Of a stretch of DNA of 36,114 nt, positions 10,156-19,000 are shown piece by piece. Made by a program: the position numbers and the translations under genes. Each line of letters begins with the position of its first letter. The first letter of the stretch is position 1. Source of the DNA: Sanguinoderma infundibulare. Lineage: Eukaryota; Basidiomycota; Agaricomycetes; Polyporales; Polyporaceae. The stretch spans positions 1 through 36,114 of the forward strand of contig JAVLRN010000026.1 in assembly GCA_032821775.1 (NCBI GenBank), in the 5' to 3' direction. Under the pieces are notes generated by a model, which was not told the DNA's origin, made no database searches, and was given only the letters and a program-made list of their open reading frames with translations.

Positions 10156-11825
10156 TAATTAATATATGAAAAATTAAAAAGGTAAATATTAACCCAACCA
10201 AAGTCAGAAGGTATTCCATTTTACGTCTATCGACATCCCTAATTCCTATTAACTAAGGTTGTTGTAGATCAATATGATAGCTAACTACAGTAAAGCTGCA
10301 TAGGGTCTTCCCGTCCACCTGGAGGCAACCCGCATCTGCACGGGTAATTCAATTTCACTGAGCAAGTTGTAGAGACAGTGAGACCATCGTTACACTATTG
10401 ATACCAGACCACATTTAATGGCCAATTTATTTTGCTACCTTTGGATCCTCATAGTTAAGACCGCTATTAACCAGACTTTCAATCAGTTACAGTTACCCAT
10501 AACCTCTCTTATGTTAATGGCATTGGGCAAATTTCATCCAGAATACTATGATTTTTCATCATTGCTCTGAATTGTGTTTTTAGTAAACAGTCGGGGCCTC
10601 CGATTTTGTGCCACCCTTTAATAAAAAGGGTTCCTCTTATCGTCAAACTTATGAGGAGAACTTGCCGAGTTCCTTAACAACTTTTAGCTCTACGCCTTAG
10701 TATTCTCTACTTACGAACCTGTGTCGGTTTAGGGTACGGTAGTTAATAATATATTCTTTTCCCGGTCCTTATTTAAATTTAATAAAATTAAATATAAAAT
10801 TGGACTTTCTAATTCATACTCATCAGACAAAACTTTGGTTTTGATTCCTTAGAGGCCGCTTTAAAATAAGGTGGTTTAACCTTTCCTTATAACCCTTTCG
10901 TATTCGGCGAGAAGTATTATAACTTCTTTTTACGTTACTCATGTCAGCATTATCTCTTCAGTGACCTAAAAACAATGAAACACTGTTTTATCATCAGTAT
11001 ACTGAATGTTCTACTACCTATAATTTGAATATTATTGTTTTTATATTATTCAAAATAAACACGATATCGGTTGATTTTTTAAGACCCGTTAAATTTTTGG
11101 CGTAATATTCTATTGGATAAGGCTGCTACGTTGTTACATTACGTTTATTAAAAGATAGCGACTACCAGGCTCACTTTACAGCTGCATTCAATATATTACT
11201 TCCTTCATTTCACTTAAAAATCATTTGGGACCTTGTTTCGTGTTCTCGGCTGTTTCCGTCTTGACTACCCAACTTCGCATGAGCAGTCTGAATATCTAAT
11301 ATCAATTTATGTCATTCCGAGATTCTCTTCCATTGGTAAGATTTTCGACGTCCCCGCAACCTAAACTTTTCTTTTTTTAAAGAGATAGTTGGGAACTCAG
11401 TGCTGTACCACCATAAATTTTGTTTAGATGTCATACTTATATATGTTTCGTAGAAAACCAGCTATCACTAGGTCAGATTGGCATTTCACCGCTTCCTAAA
11501 ACTCTTCGGAGAATTTTGCTACATTCACCCGTTCGATCCATTATAATCTGGTCTTAGGAAGATCACCTAGCTTCGGGTCTAATAGAAGTAACTTATCCAT
11601 CACTATAAACCTAGAAAATATTTAACTTATTAGCCTTATGGCTATTAAGGGTATCCTATTCTCAATATCTATTAAATTTAAGAATACTTTTAGCTAGTTA
11701 GTGTGGTCGCTTTCACTAAGGCTTTTAACCTTGCTACTCCTATTAACTTGCTGACCCATTATGCAAAAGGTACGCCGTCATTTATAATTATAAATTTCGA
11801 CTGCTTATAGAGTTACTAATTCAAC

Positions 11826-11856
11826 TATTTCATTTATGTCTAATAATACATAACTT
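11826..11856. repeat. 31-bp repeat, copy in rnl
   Basis: Begins TATTTCATTTATG and ends ATACATAACTT. An identical 31-bp copy lies at 18407-18437 in the tRNA-nad4 spacer. This copy is within the rRNA and is presumably the source. Confidence 0.8.
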
Positions 11857-12450
11857 TTTCAAACTTTCCCTCACGGTACTTTTCACTATCGCTAAATTTA
11901 TAAATACTTAGCCTTAGAGGATGGTTCCCCTGTATTCCGACAAGTTAACTCTCGTCGTACTTATTTACTTAAATAAGGACTATTAACTTATTTTATTTAA
12001 TTTATAAAGTAATAAATAAAATTATTTTTATTAATAGGTATCCCTTATTTAAATATTAATTTATAAAAATTATTTTACATACAGGACTTTTTTACCTTCT
12101 TTGGTTTCTGGTGTGTATTTTTGTTAAAATGATTTTTATTTTTATTTTAAAGCTGTTCCGATTTCACTCGCCATTACTTTCGGAGTCTCGGTTGATTTCC
12201 TTTCCTTTCCCTAATGAAATGTTTTACTTCGGGAAGTTGAAATATAAAGGTTTTCCTTAGGATCGCCAACATTCTTTGTCAACATTAAATAAAAAATGGA
12301 ACTTGACCACCTTATTTAAGGTGGATTGTGGCTTTTGGACTTTTGCCCTCCTTTTTTATAAATTTGCTAGTTTTTCCTTAATAACCCCTTTAAATTACTG
12401 TTTGATGTTATTACTATATTGTCATCGATACTTTTATCCCCTATTAATTT

Positions 12451-12620
12451 TAAAAGGATTAATAAAAAAATTTTATTAAAAATTAACTAAAATCAGCTAC
12501 ATAAATAAATTTAAATTTATATTTAATAGCTAAGGTTTTGGTCCAAAGAGCTAATAGGAATTAAAATATTCCATTGGCACCCTAAGAGCTAAACAGAAAA
12601 AAAAACAATAAAATTTTAAT
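12451..12620. other. Spacer between rnl 5' end and plus-strand ORFs
   Basis: Divergent promoter region by position, between minus-strand rnl and plus-strand orf103. It contains an inverted repeat (GGAATTAAAATATTCC, about 12560-12575) flanked by two copies of AGAGCTAA at 12547 and 12586. Part of the 5' end of rnl may extend into it. Confidence 0.4.
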
Positions 12621-12932
12621 ATGGATAAAATTTTAGATTATATTAATCAACTATCTAATAGTATGCCATCAGAGGAATTAATTATTTTATCTCATTTAGT
12701 TAACTTAATAGCATTATTATTAATAGCAATAACAATATTATCTATTTATTTTAGTAACTATTTAATAGAAAAATTTGATCTATCAAATAGATACCATAAA
12801 TTATATTTAATATTTAAATTTAGACAAATTTATCAAAAATATTATTTAATTTATTTAATAAGTCTAGGTTTTTTCATAATGATATTTGGAATAATTATTA
12901 ATATTATAATTTTTTTTTTAATATATAAATAA
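12621..12932 (+). CDS. Hypothetical membrane protein, 103 aa
   Basis: Intact ORF from ATG (MDKILDYINQLSNSMPSEEL) to TAA. Two hydrophobic segments at about residues 24-47 and 75-101 flank a basic, aromatic linker (KFDLSNRYHKLYLIFKFRQI), so it is a likely two-helix inner-membrane protein. I recognise no family. It is the first of three plus-strand ORFs (with 13175-14122 and 14376-14729) facing away from rnl, against the strand of all core genes. The unbroken frame, in a region where real coding sequence often carries indels, and the soluble-membrane alternation argue for a genuine gene, but very high A/T content lowers certainty. Confidence 0.6.
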   Translation: MDKILDYINQLSNSMPSEELIILSHLVNLIALLLIAITILSIYFSNYLIEKFDLSNRYHKLYLIFKFRQIYQKYYLIYLISLGFFIMIFGIIINIIIFFLIYK

Positions 12933-13174
12933 TATTTATTAGCCATATATCTAAAAATAGATGATCCTTAATAACCCCCTAATATCAATATTATATTCTA
13001 ACTAAAATAAATTTTGCTAGATAAGCTGAGGTCAATTTTTTTAAATATAAAAAATATTTATTAATATAAAAGAGGTATTAACAAGCTCGGTATTTCAATT
13101 GTTCAGGTAAAGTGCTTATAATAATTGACGTGGTTTTAGAGTTAACCCAAAATAAAAAAATAAAAATTATTATT

Positions 13175-14122
13175 ATGTCTTACAATCCAATTTATTATGT
13201 TTCATCATTAATTATTCAATATGTTATTAAAAGAGTAAACTTACCAAGTATTTTCAATATAATTGCTGTAAATTTATTTACAGTGTCAAGGAATTTAATT
13301 AGAAGTGAAGGTTTTATACCTACACTATCGGTATTGTACAGAGTAAACAGGGAAATTCTTAACAGAGGTAGCCTTAATTCAATATTATTAAATAGAAGAT
13401 TAAACCCAACAGTAACTAACTCTATTTATAATGTTTTACAAAATAATTGGGGTGATTGTCTAGCCTTTTCTAATATTATTAATAGGAATTTTAAATGGTA
13501 TGTTTTAGGTCTATTTGTTTCGAGTTTCAATTCTATGTTCTTTAAATTAACTAAATTTACTTTGGGTGTTGTAATTTCTTCTATTGGAGTTGTATACTCT
13601 GAAAGTTTATCAAGTATTTCAACACTAAAGGATTTTGCTTACTGGGTACTAGACATTATAGAAAATAATTCTAGTTTTAGGTTTTTTCCTGAAAATAATC
13701 CAATATCAATACCTGAATCTGAAGTTCGTGAATTTATAAAAGAAGATAAGTTAAATCCTTATAAACTAATAGGGATGGTTTTAATAGGTTTCTTTGCAGT
13801 ATCCTTATCATTATTAGTATCTGATCATTACTTTCATGACTATATTAAGGATATTCCAGTGGTAAGTACTTATACTGATTTCTTAAGTAATAGTCTTAAC
13901 AGTTTTACTTCATGGGTAAATAGTTTTTTTACTCCGTCTTCTGGAGGTAATGGTAATGTAGACCCTGATAACGTAATTTCAAGAACTAGTTCAAATAGCT
14001 CTAATGCTACAGTGGTACCTGATAATATTCATTCACCTAGTCCTATAACTGGTAACCCTGCTAATAACACATTGATTACTCCTCCTACAACCCCTGATCC
14101 ATCTAATAATCCTTGGTTCTAG
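13175..14122 (+). CDS. Hypothetical membrane protein with Ser/Thr/Pro/Asn-rich tail, 315 aa
   Basis: Intact 315-aa frame starting at ATG (MSYNPIYYVSSLII); an in-frame GTG 63 bases upstream is a less likely start. Residues 1-105 are mixed and basic. A hydrophobic stretch lies at about 108-140 and a clear helix at about 197-217 (YKLIGMVLIGFFAVSLSLLV). From about residue 254 the chain is low complexity and rich in N, S, T, P and D (SSGGNGNVDPDNVI to TPPTTPDPSNNPWF). The more even codon use and disordered tail look unlike core mitochondrial genes. No LAGLIDADG, GIY-YIG, polymerase or ribosomal motif was seen. It could be plasmid-derived or lineage-specific; function unknown. Confidence 0.75.
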   Translation: MSYNPIYYVSSLIIQYVIKRVNLPSIFNIIAVNLFTVSRNLIRSEGFIPTLSVLYRVNREILNRGSLNSILLNRRLNPTVTNSIYNVLQNNWGDCLAFSNIINRNFKWYVLGLFVSSFNSMFFKLTKFTLGVVISSIGVVYSESLSSISTLKDFAYWVLDIIENNSSFRFFPENNPISIPESEVREFIKEDKLNPYKLIGMVLIGFFAVSLSLLVSDHYFHDYIKDIPVVSTYTDFLSNSLNSFTSWVNSFFTPSSGGNGNVDPDNVISRTSSNSSNATVVPDNIHSPSPITGNPANNTLITPPTTPDPSNNPWF

Positions 14123-14375
14123 TTAATAAATAATTTATATACCCCCTTAATTCATAGTTTTAATGCCATAAATCTTGAGGGTCAGTACCAATATTAGTTA
14201 GAACCTACCAAGACATCACAAAATGTAACAGAATTTACCATTATTTAAAAAATTTTATCTAATCTATAAAATAATTTAAATGAGTAGAAAGAATCGAGCC
14301 GGAAATTTTTTTATTTTAAATAATTTTAATTAAAAAAACGAGTATCCTGATTCCTCTCTACAAAATCTAAATAAC
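14123..14375. other. Spacer between plus-strand ORFs
   Basis: Contains TATACCCCCTTAATTC near 14138, resembling TTAATAACCCCCTAAT near 12967 just after the first ORF of the trio. These may be shared 3' processing or terminator-like sites. No gene seen. Confidence 0.3.
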
Positions 14376-14729
14376 ATGGAAACTTTAAATCATAACGATA
14401 TCCAGGCAATGGGTGTAGGTATAGTATTCGGTGTAATAGGAACTGTAACACTTGGTTCAATACTTTATTGGTGGTATAGGGTTACATATAATGCTAATAT
14501 TGATGGTAATCAATTTTTAGACGGTGATTTAACCATTGATGTATTTAATTACATAAGTCACTTAGATCCGTTAACACTATTATTATTGATAAATTTAATT
14601 TGCTTATTGAATATCTTTATTTTATACCTAAAATTTTTATTGTTTTATAACTTAAATATAAAAAAAGTTGTGCTTCAAAGAAGTACTGAGAGAATACTAT
14701 TTAAGATACATAATCATTTCAAGGTTTAA
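14376..14729 (+). CDS. Hypothetical membrane protein, 117 aa
   Basis: Intact frame from ATG (METLNHNDIQAMGVGIVFG) to TAA. Helix 1 at about residues 11-33 contains glycines and ends YWWYRV; a polar loop with NIDGNQFLDGDLTIDVF follows; helix 2 is at about 64-91; a basic tail ends KIHNHFKV. No family recognised. It lies 253 nt downstream of the 315-aa ORF on the same strand, so the three ORFs may form a unit. Confidence 0.65.
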   Translation: METLNHNDIQAMGVGIVFGVIGTVTLGSILYWWYRVTYNANIDGNQFLDGDLTIDVFNYISHLDPLTLLLLINLICLLNIFILYLKFLLFYNLNIKKVVLQRSTERILFKIHNHFKV

Positions 14730-15208
14730 TAACCTTATTTATTACTACTTCTTTAAATATTTACGTAATTACTAATTTAGTCGCCTAATTATTAGTCTAT
14801 TTAATTAAGTTACCCTTAATTACCCCATTTTTAATAAAATTAGTGTAACAAAATTAGAAAAAGATAACCAAATTTTAATCTATATTTTTAAATATGTAAA
14901 TATAGTTTCAATTGGGTTAGTTATATTAAATTATCAACATTAAAAATATTACTAAGTAAATCATTATTAAAACCAATTACATTAATTATAAGTATAATTT
15001 ACAAAAAAATGAATAAGGATTTTATAAAGGTTTATACTTTAATCTTTAAAGATTGTTAAAAAAAAAAAATAGACCTTTTATTTTGATAAGCAATAATCAT
15101 AATTAAAGGGGAAATATAGTTATTATAGTTATAAATAAATATTATTTATACAAATAAATTTTAGATACATATTAAAATGTTATAGCTAGATTAATGCATA
15201 ATTCTGGT
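14730..15208. other. AT-rich spacer, nothing recognised
   Basis: About 480 nt between the convergent plus-strand ORFs and the atp6 side. Long A/T runs, no tRNA and no credible ORF. Confidence 0.5.
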
Positions 15209-15423
15209 CTAGATATAAATATGACCAATATTACCAAAAAACGGTTTAAATAGTTCTAATATTCGCATATTAGAACTATTTATTGAAGCGACTATTTGGA
15301 AATTAATAGAAACAGACCAACCTATTAGGTTTTTGCACTTTTTGGTATTGAAACCTAAAAAGAACCAACCCCATCTGTTAAACCCGTAATTGTCCAAGGC
15401 TTTAATAAAGTTACTTTTCTCAT
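15209..15423 (-). pseudogene. LAGLIDADG endonuclease remnant behind atp6
   Basis: Begins ATGAGAAAAGTAACT at 15423, 15 bases after the atp6 stop. It reads LLKPWTITGLTDGVGSF, a recognisable first LAGLIDADG motif (family form WFVTGFTDAEGSF) with changed acidic residues. After a one-base shift in a T run near 15358 it continues LGFNTKKCKNLIGWSVSINF and LELFKPFFGNIGHIYI, then stops. Only the first ~70 residues of an ~300-aa enzyme remain, and no intron core surrounds it. It is a free-standing relic attached to the 3' end of atp6. Confidence 0.7.
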
Positions 15424-15438
15424 TATATAAGGATTATC

Positions 15439-16212
15439 TTAATGTAGTTCAATAGCATCTTTAATGTATGATATAGTCAACAATGTGAATACATAAGCTT
15501 GTATTAAAGACACTGCTAATTCTAAACCACATATAGCTAAAAAAACAGTAAATGGTATTATAGTAAGTACCGCTACAATAGGCCCACTAAGGAATAATTT
15601 ATATAGGAAAGTAGATAATATTTTCATTAAAGTATGTCCTGCACACATATTTGCGAATAATCTTATACCTAATGAAAGTGCTCTTGCTAAATAAGATACA
15701 AATTCGATAAGTACTAATAAAGGAACTAAGGCTAGAGGGCAACCAGATGGTACAAAAAATGAAAAGAAGTGTAATTTATGAATACTTAAACCTAAAATAG
15801 TTACTGCAATTAAAATAGTGAAAGAGAAACCAATACTTACTACAATAGAAGTAGTAATAGTAAATGAATAAGGTATATTACCAGTTAAATTTGCTATTAA
15901 GATGAAGAAGAAGATTGAATAAATAAATGGTAAGTATACTTCTTTTCCTAATTGTTCTCTTACCATTGAATGGATACTGGCATATAAACTTTCTAAAACA
16001 ATTGACCATTTACTTGGTATTAATTTAACTTCATTATTACCAGCATAATGTATTCCAACTATTAAGAATAAAACTAATAAAGAATATAACCCTAAATTAG
16101 TTAATGTTATATTTAAATATCCTAATATCGGAGCATTTATTCCTATTAAATTAGTAACTTCAAATTGTTCTAATGGTGAATTTACCATTATAAAGTTTGT
16201 ACTTAATAACAT
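15439..16212 (-). CDS. atp6: ATP synthase subunit 6 (subunit a)
   Basis: Proton-channel subunit of F0, 257 aa, normal fungal length, no intron and no indel. ATG at 16212 gives MLLSTNFIMVNSPLEQFEV. Conserved blocks are ANLTGNIPYSFT (about 105-117), the helix with the essential arginine SYLARALSLGIRLFANMCAG (about 172-191) and SLIQAYVFTLLTISYIKDA near the end. An in-frame ATG (MVNSPLEQF) eight codons later is an alternative start. A HEG relic follows it directly. Confidence 0.97.
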   Translation of the reverse strand: MLLSTNFIMVNSPLEQFEVTNLIGINAPILGYLNITLTNLGLYSLLVLFLIVGIHYAGNNEVKLIPSKWSIVLESLYASIHSMVREQLGKEVYLPFIYSIFFFILIANLTGNIPYSFTITTSIVVSIGFSFTILIAVTILGLSIHKLHFFSFFVPSGCPLALVPLLVLIEFVSYLARALSLGIRLFANMCAGHTLMKILSTFLYKLFLSGPIVAVLTIIPFTVFLAICGLELAVSLIQAYVFTLLTISYIKDAIELH

Positions 16213-16450
16213 AATTTGTATTTGTTTATCATTTTTTTGTTTGAATATTTTTTTTTAAAATAAAGTAGATAATTATAAATATAATATGTTTATAGTATAA
16301 TTATTAAGTTTAATTATTATAATACTTTATAAAAAGATTAAACTTTACTAAGAAAAGATTTAATGGAAAGATACTTTTATGTTAAATAAATAACAAAATA
16401 TTTTTTTTCCGTAATAAATTTTTAATTTTTTTTAAATTTTTAATTTTTTA

Positions 16451-16744
16451 ATGAATGGTAAATTAACAATTAGAAAAAGGTTAGAAGCTTTAAAGAAAAT
16501 TTTATTTTTTTTTTATAACCTTTCCACCTTCTATACAACTTCATTTACTTTTAAATATATGTTAGCTCCTTTAAATATGGAAAACTTGAAAAATACTTCA
16601 AATAATGGTTCAAATCCGATAAGGTTAACAAAAATATTACCAAAATTTAATCTAGAAAAGGTAAGAATAGTTTATAAATTGTCTGAATATTTATTTAGTG
16701 TATGTCTTTATATTGTAAAATTTATTTATTTATTTTTTTTTTAG
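16451..16744 (+). CDS. Hypothetical ORF, 97 aa
   Basis: Open frame MNGKLTIRKRLEALKKIL to YLFSVCLYIVKFIYLFFF with a basic N-terminus and a hydrophobic C-terminal segment. It ends two bases before a tRNA on the other strand and sits in A/T-rich sequence, so it may be chance. No family recognised. Confidence 0.3.
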   Translation: MNGKLTIRKRLEALKKILFFFYNLSTFYTTSFTFKYMLAPLNMENLKNTSNNGSNPIRLTKILPKFNLEKVRIVYKLSEYLFSVCLYIVKFIYLFFF

Positions 16745-16745
16745 G

Positions 16746-16820
16746 AAGCCGATAAAAAGGGTTGAACTTTTATCTTATCGTCATGAATGATAGGTTTTAA
16801 CCAGTTAAACTATATCAGCT
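16746..16820 (-). tRNA. tRNA with CAT anticodon (Met, or Ile with modified C)
   Basis: Minus-strand cloverleaf: acceptor AGCTGAT/ATCGGCT pairs fully (one G-U), anticodon loop TTCATGA. A second CAT tRNA at 17531 is present, so one may be initiator and the other elongator. Confidence 0.8.
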
Positions 16821-17209
16821 TTAATTTTTTAAAATTAAAAAAAATCTAAATTTTAGATAGGGGAAGAGGTTAGATAGGCGGTTAGATAATTATAAGAATA
16901 TTTTTGTAAGAACTGAATTTACTATAAAAATTCATAAGTATATATAGGTCATCATATTACACATTAAATTAAAAAATAAACAAACTAAAGTGTTAGAACT
17001 GATACTGATAATTTGTATGTAAATTTACTGTTTTTTGAAAAAGAAAACTTCTTTATTTATACCATACCTTAAGATATCTATTATAATTAATTATACTTAT
17101 AACCTTACTAAATTAAATAATTTAATCCCAGGTTTAATTATCCTAACTCTCTTTTAAATAGAAATTTAATAAAAATAAATTTATCTATGATATAATAGAC
17201 AAATTTAAA
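16821..17209. other. AT-rich spacer in tRNA cluster
   Basis: About 390 nt with no cloverleaf or ORF recognised. It holds a small inverted repeat around AATTAAATAATTTAATCC near 17109. Confidence 0.4.
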
Positions 17210-17283
17210 GGGTAAAATCAGAGACTTGAACTCTGAACAGCGTCGCCACAAGACGTTATTTTGCCAATTAAACTAATATTACC
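17210..17283 (-). tRNA. trnH: tRNA-His (GTG)
   Basis: Minus-strand cloverleaf with anticodon loop TTGTGGC, T arm AGAGTTCAAGTCTCT and acceptor GGTAATA against TTTTACC. Confidence 0.85.
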
Positions 17284-17366
17284 TCTTTTACTTATTTTTT
17301 ATAAAAAGTAAAATGTTATTGTTATTTTAATAATAAGTAATTATTAATTAATTATTTGATTTGATC

Positions 17367-17452
17367 GGGCACTGTGAGATTCGAACTCACGACTTTTTCA
17401 GAAGTTCTTATTTTCAAGATAAGCGCCATAAACCAGACTCGACCAAATGCCC
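17367..17452 (-). tRNA. trnS: tRNA-Ser (TGA)
   Basis: Class II tRNA with a long variable arm. Anticodon stem CTTAT/ATAAG with loop CTTGAAA, acceptor GGGCATT/AGTGCCC. Confidence 0.88.
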
Positions 17453-17530
17453 TTTAAAGAAAATATACTGATACACTAAAAAGAAGTAAAAAAAAATATT
17501 ATATTATTTTAAATAAAACATATAATGAAA

Positions 17531-17604
17531 TAAGACCGAAGGGAATTGAACCCTTATAAGATCCATTATGAGCGAATTGCATTAACCTATTATGCTACAG
17601 TCTT
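17531..17604 (-). tRNA. trnM: tRNA-Met (CAT)
   Basis: Acceptor AAGACTG/CGGTCTT, anticodon loop CTCATAA, T arm AAGGGTTCAATTCCCTT. Confidence 0.85.
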
Positions 17605-17632
17605 AATAATGAAAAAAATAATTTTTTTAAAT

Positions 17633-17715
17633 TGAGCAGTAAAGGAATCGAACCTTTTACGGTATAAACCAATTTTTTTACAGAAAACCACCATTACCAA
17701 TCGGATCACCTGCCC
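17633..17715 (-). tRNA. trnY: tRNA-Tyr (GTA)
   Basis: Long variable arm, as is usual for this mitochondrial tRNA. Anticodon stem GTTTT/AAAAT with loop CTGTAAA, T arm AAAGGTTCGATTCCTTT. Confidence 0.82.
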
Positions 17716-17802
17716 CAAAAAAAAAATCTTATAAAATAAAACAAATAATTAATTTATGTTTACTATTTAAATAAAGTTATTATTTTAATAGTTTTTATAG
17801 GA

Positions 17803-17875
17803 TGAAAACACTTGGGATCGAACCAAGACCATTCTCCTTAAAAGGGAGACACTCAACCAATCGAGTTCTGTTTCC
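17803..17875 (-). tRNA. trnK: tRNA-Lys (TTT)
   Basis: Anticodon stem TCTCC/GGAGA with loop CTTTTAA, T arm CTTGGTTCGATCCCAAG, acceptor GGAAACA/TGTTTTC. Confidence 0.9.
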
Positions 17876-17941
17876 TAATAAAATTTATTTTTGTTTTCTC
17901 TTAGGAAATAAATTGATTCATTCTCGTAGAATGAATACATA

Positions 17942-18014
17942 CTGAGTTGACCAGATTCGAACTGATATAAGCCACCACCAAAAATGGTGTTTTCCCAAAT
18001 TAAACTACAACTCA
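17942..18014 (-). tRNA. tRNA, identity uncertain (loop TTTTTGG; Gln likely)
   Basis: Acceptor TGAGTTG/CAACTCA is perfect and the T arm is present. The best anticodon stem is CACCA/TGGTG, whose 7-base loop reads TTT at positions 34-36. A clear tRNA-Lys (TTT) is already present, and the body resembles fungal tRNA-Gln, which needs TTG. A length error in the T run would explain the conflict. Confidence 0.7.
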
Positions 18015-18016
18015 TA

Positions 18017-18089
18017 AGCCAAAAACAGGAATTGAACCAGTATTAGATTCTTACAAGGGATCCGTTTTAACCATTTAAACTATTTTGGC
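18017..18089 (-). tRNA. trnT: tRNA-Thr (TGT)
   Basis: Acceptor GCCAAAA/TTTTGGC, anticodon loop CTTGTAA; one mismatch in the anticodon stem. Confidence 0.82.
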
Positions 18090-18128
18090 TAACTTATTTT
18101 TATAAAATTTAATTAAAAAAAGATATAG

Positions 18129-18200
18129 TGCCTCAGGAGAGAATTGAACTCACTTCTTTAATGCTTCAAATTAACGCTTTTACCATTAAGCAACTGAAGC
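18129..18200 (-). tRNA. trnF: tRNA-Phe (GAA)
   Basis: Acceptor GCTTCAG/CTGAGGC, anticodon stem TTAAT/ATTAA with loop TTGAAGC. Confidence 0.88.
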
Positions 18201-18250
18201 TAACTATTATTAGTTTTATATTTAACTATTAAATTTTATTATAGTTTATA

Positions 18251-18322
18251 TGGAGAGAGATAGACTTGAACTATCATGCTTGTAATGCAACTACAATCGA
18301 TTACCAATTATCGGATATCCCC
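18251..18322 (-). tRNA. trnA: tRNA-Ala (TGC)
   Basis: Perfect anticodon stem TTGTA/TACAA with loop GTTGCAT, T arm GATAGTTCAAGTCTATC. The acceptor has one mismatch. A Val (TAC) reading is possible only with a much weaker stem. Confidence 0.75.
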
Positions 18323-19000
18323 TTTAATAATTTTTTTTTATTTTAAAAATAAATACTCTTTTACAATTATATTTTATCAGACTTTATTTTTTAGTGGTTA
18401 TTTAAGTATTTCATTTATGTCTAATAATACATAACTTCTCCCCACCATTTTTTTAACTATTTATTTAAATTGTAAAATGAAGATGTTATTTGTTGAATTT
18501 TTCTTTTCTCTACAATATATTTCACGTTATGATTTTAATTGTTTGAATCCAAATTAATTATTTTCACTTCTTGTTTTTTCTAAAAATTAATAACTATTAT
18601 CTTTAATTCCAGATAATTCTTATAAAAATAACAAGATAATTATAATTTTTATTTTAGTATTTTAGTTTATTGAATCCTTATTTTTTAAAAATTAGAAGAG
18701 GCTAGAAAATTAATTGAATTGTAGTAGATTCTTTTAAATAAAGGGCTTGATATATAAATGTTAATAAATAGTTTTATAAAATATTGGAGAAAGAAGCAAA
18801 TAAATTAATATAATAATTTTTCTATGAATAAAAATTGGGTATTTTTTGGTGAGAGTAATTAAAGTTACGTGATTTATATATGATGACTTTCTATGGAATT
18901 TATAAGTATACCTATCTTATATAAATTTATAATGGGGGGTAAAATTTATACTATCGAAATATCAAATTAATCAATTTCTTATATTAAGAATAATAAATTA
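18323..19000. other. tRNA-nad4 spacer
   Basis: About 680 nt, AT-rich, no gene recognised. It carries the second copy of the 31-bp rnl repeat (18407-18437). Confidence 0.5.
18407..18437. repeat. 31-bp repeat, intergenic copy of an rnl segment
   Basis: Identical over 31 bases to 11826-11856 in rnl, same orientation on the plus strand. The flanks differ, so it is a short dispersed duplication. Confidence 0.8.

Larger units (their letters stand above)
5820..12450 (-). rRNA. rnl: Mitochondrial large-subunit rRNA, four exons, three introns
   Basis: Exons are about 9719-12450, 8620-8670, 7214-7297 and about 5820-6170. On the minus strand the landmarks are AAATCAACCGAGACTCC in domain I (near 12200), GACTGGGGCGGTCG (near 10045), TACGCTAGGGAT/AACAGGCTGAT at the peptidyl-transferase centre, GTTTGGCACCT/CGATGTCG, GGCTGTTCGCCGATTAAAAGG, ACGACGTGAG and the sarcin-ricin loop AGTACGAAAGGATC (near 6095). 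The order and joins match the E. coli 23S domain V sequence across every splice. The 5' end (about 12450) and 3' end (about 5820) are estimates because the termini diverge. The A/T-rich variable regions contain short tandem repeats. Confidence 0.93.

Noticed and set aside
12276..12479. Plus-strand 67-aa ORF
   Set aside because: Antisense to the 5' region of rnl.
12540..12600. Possible tRNA near the rnl 5' end
   Set aside because: An inverted repeat and repeated AGAGCTAA are present, but no cloverleaf with T arm forms.
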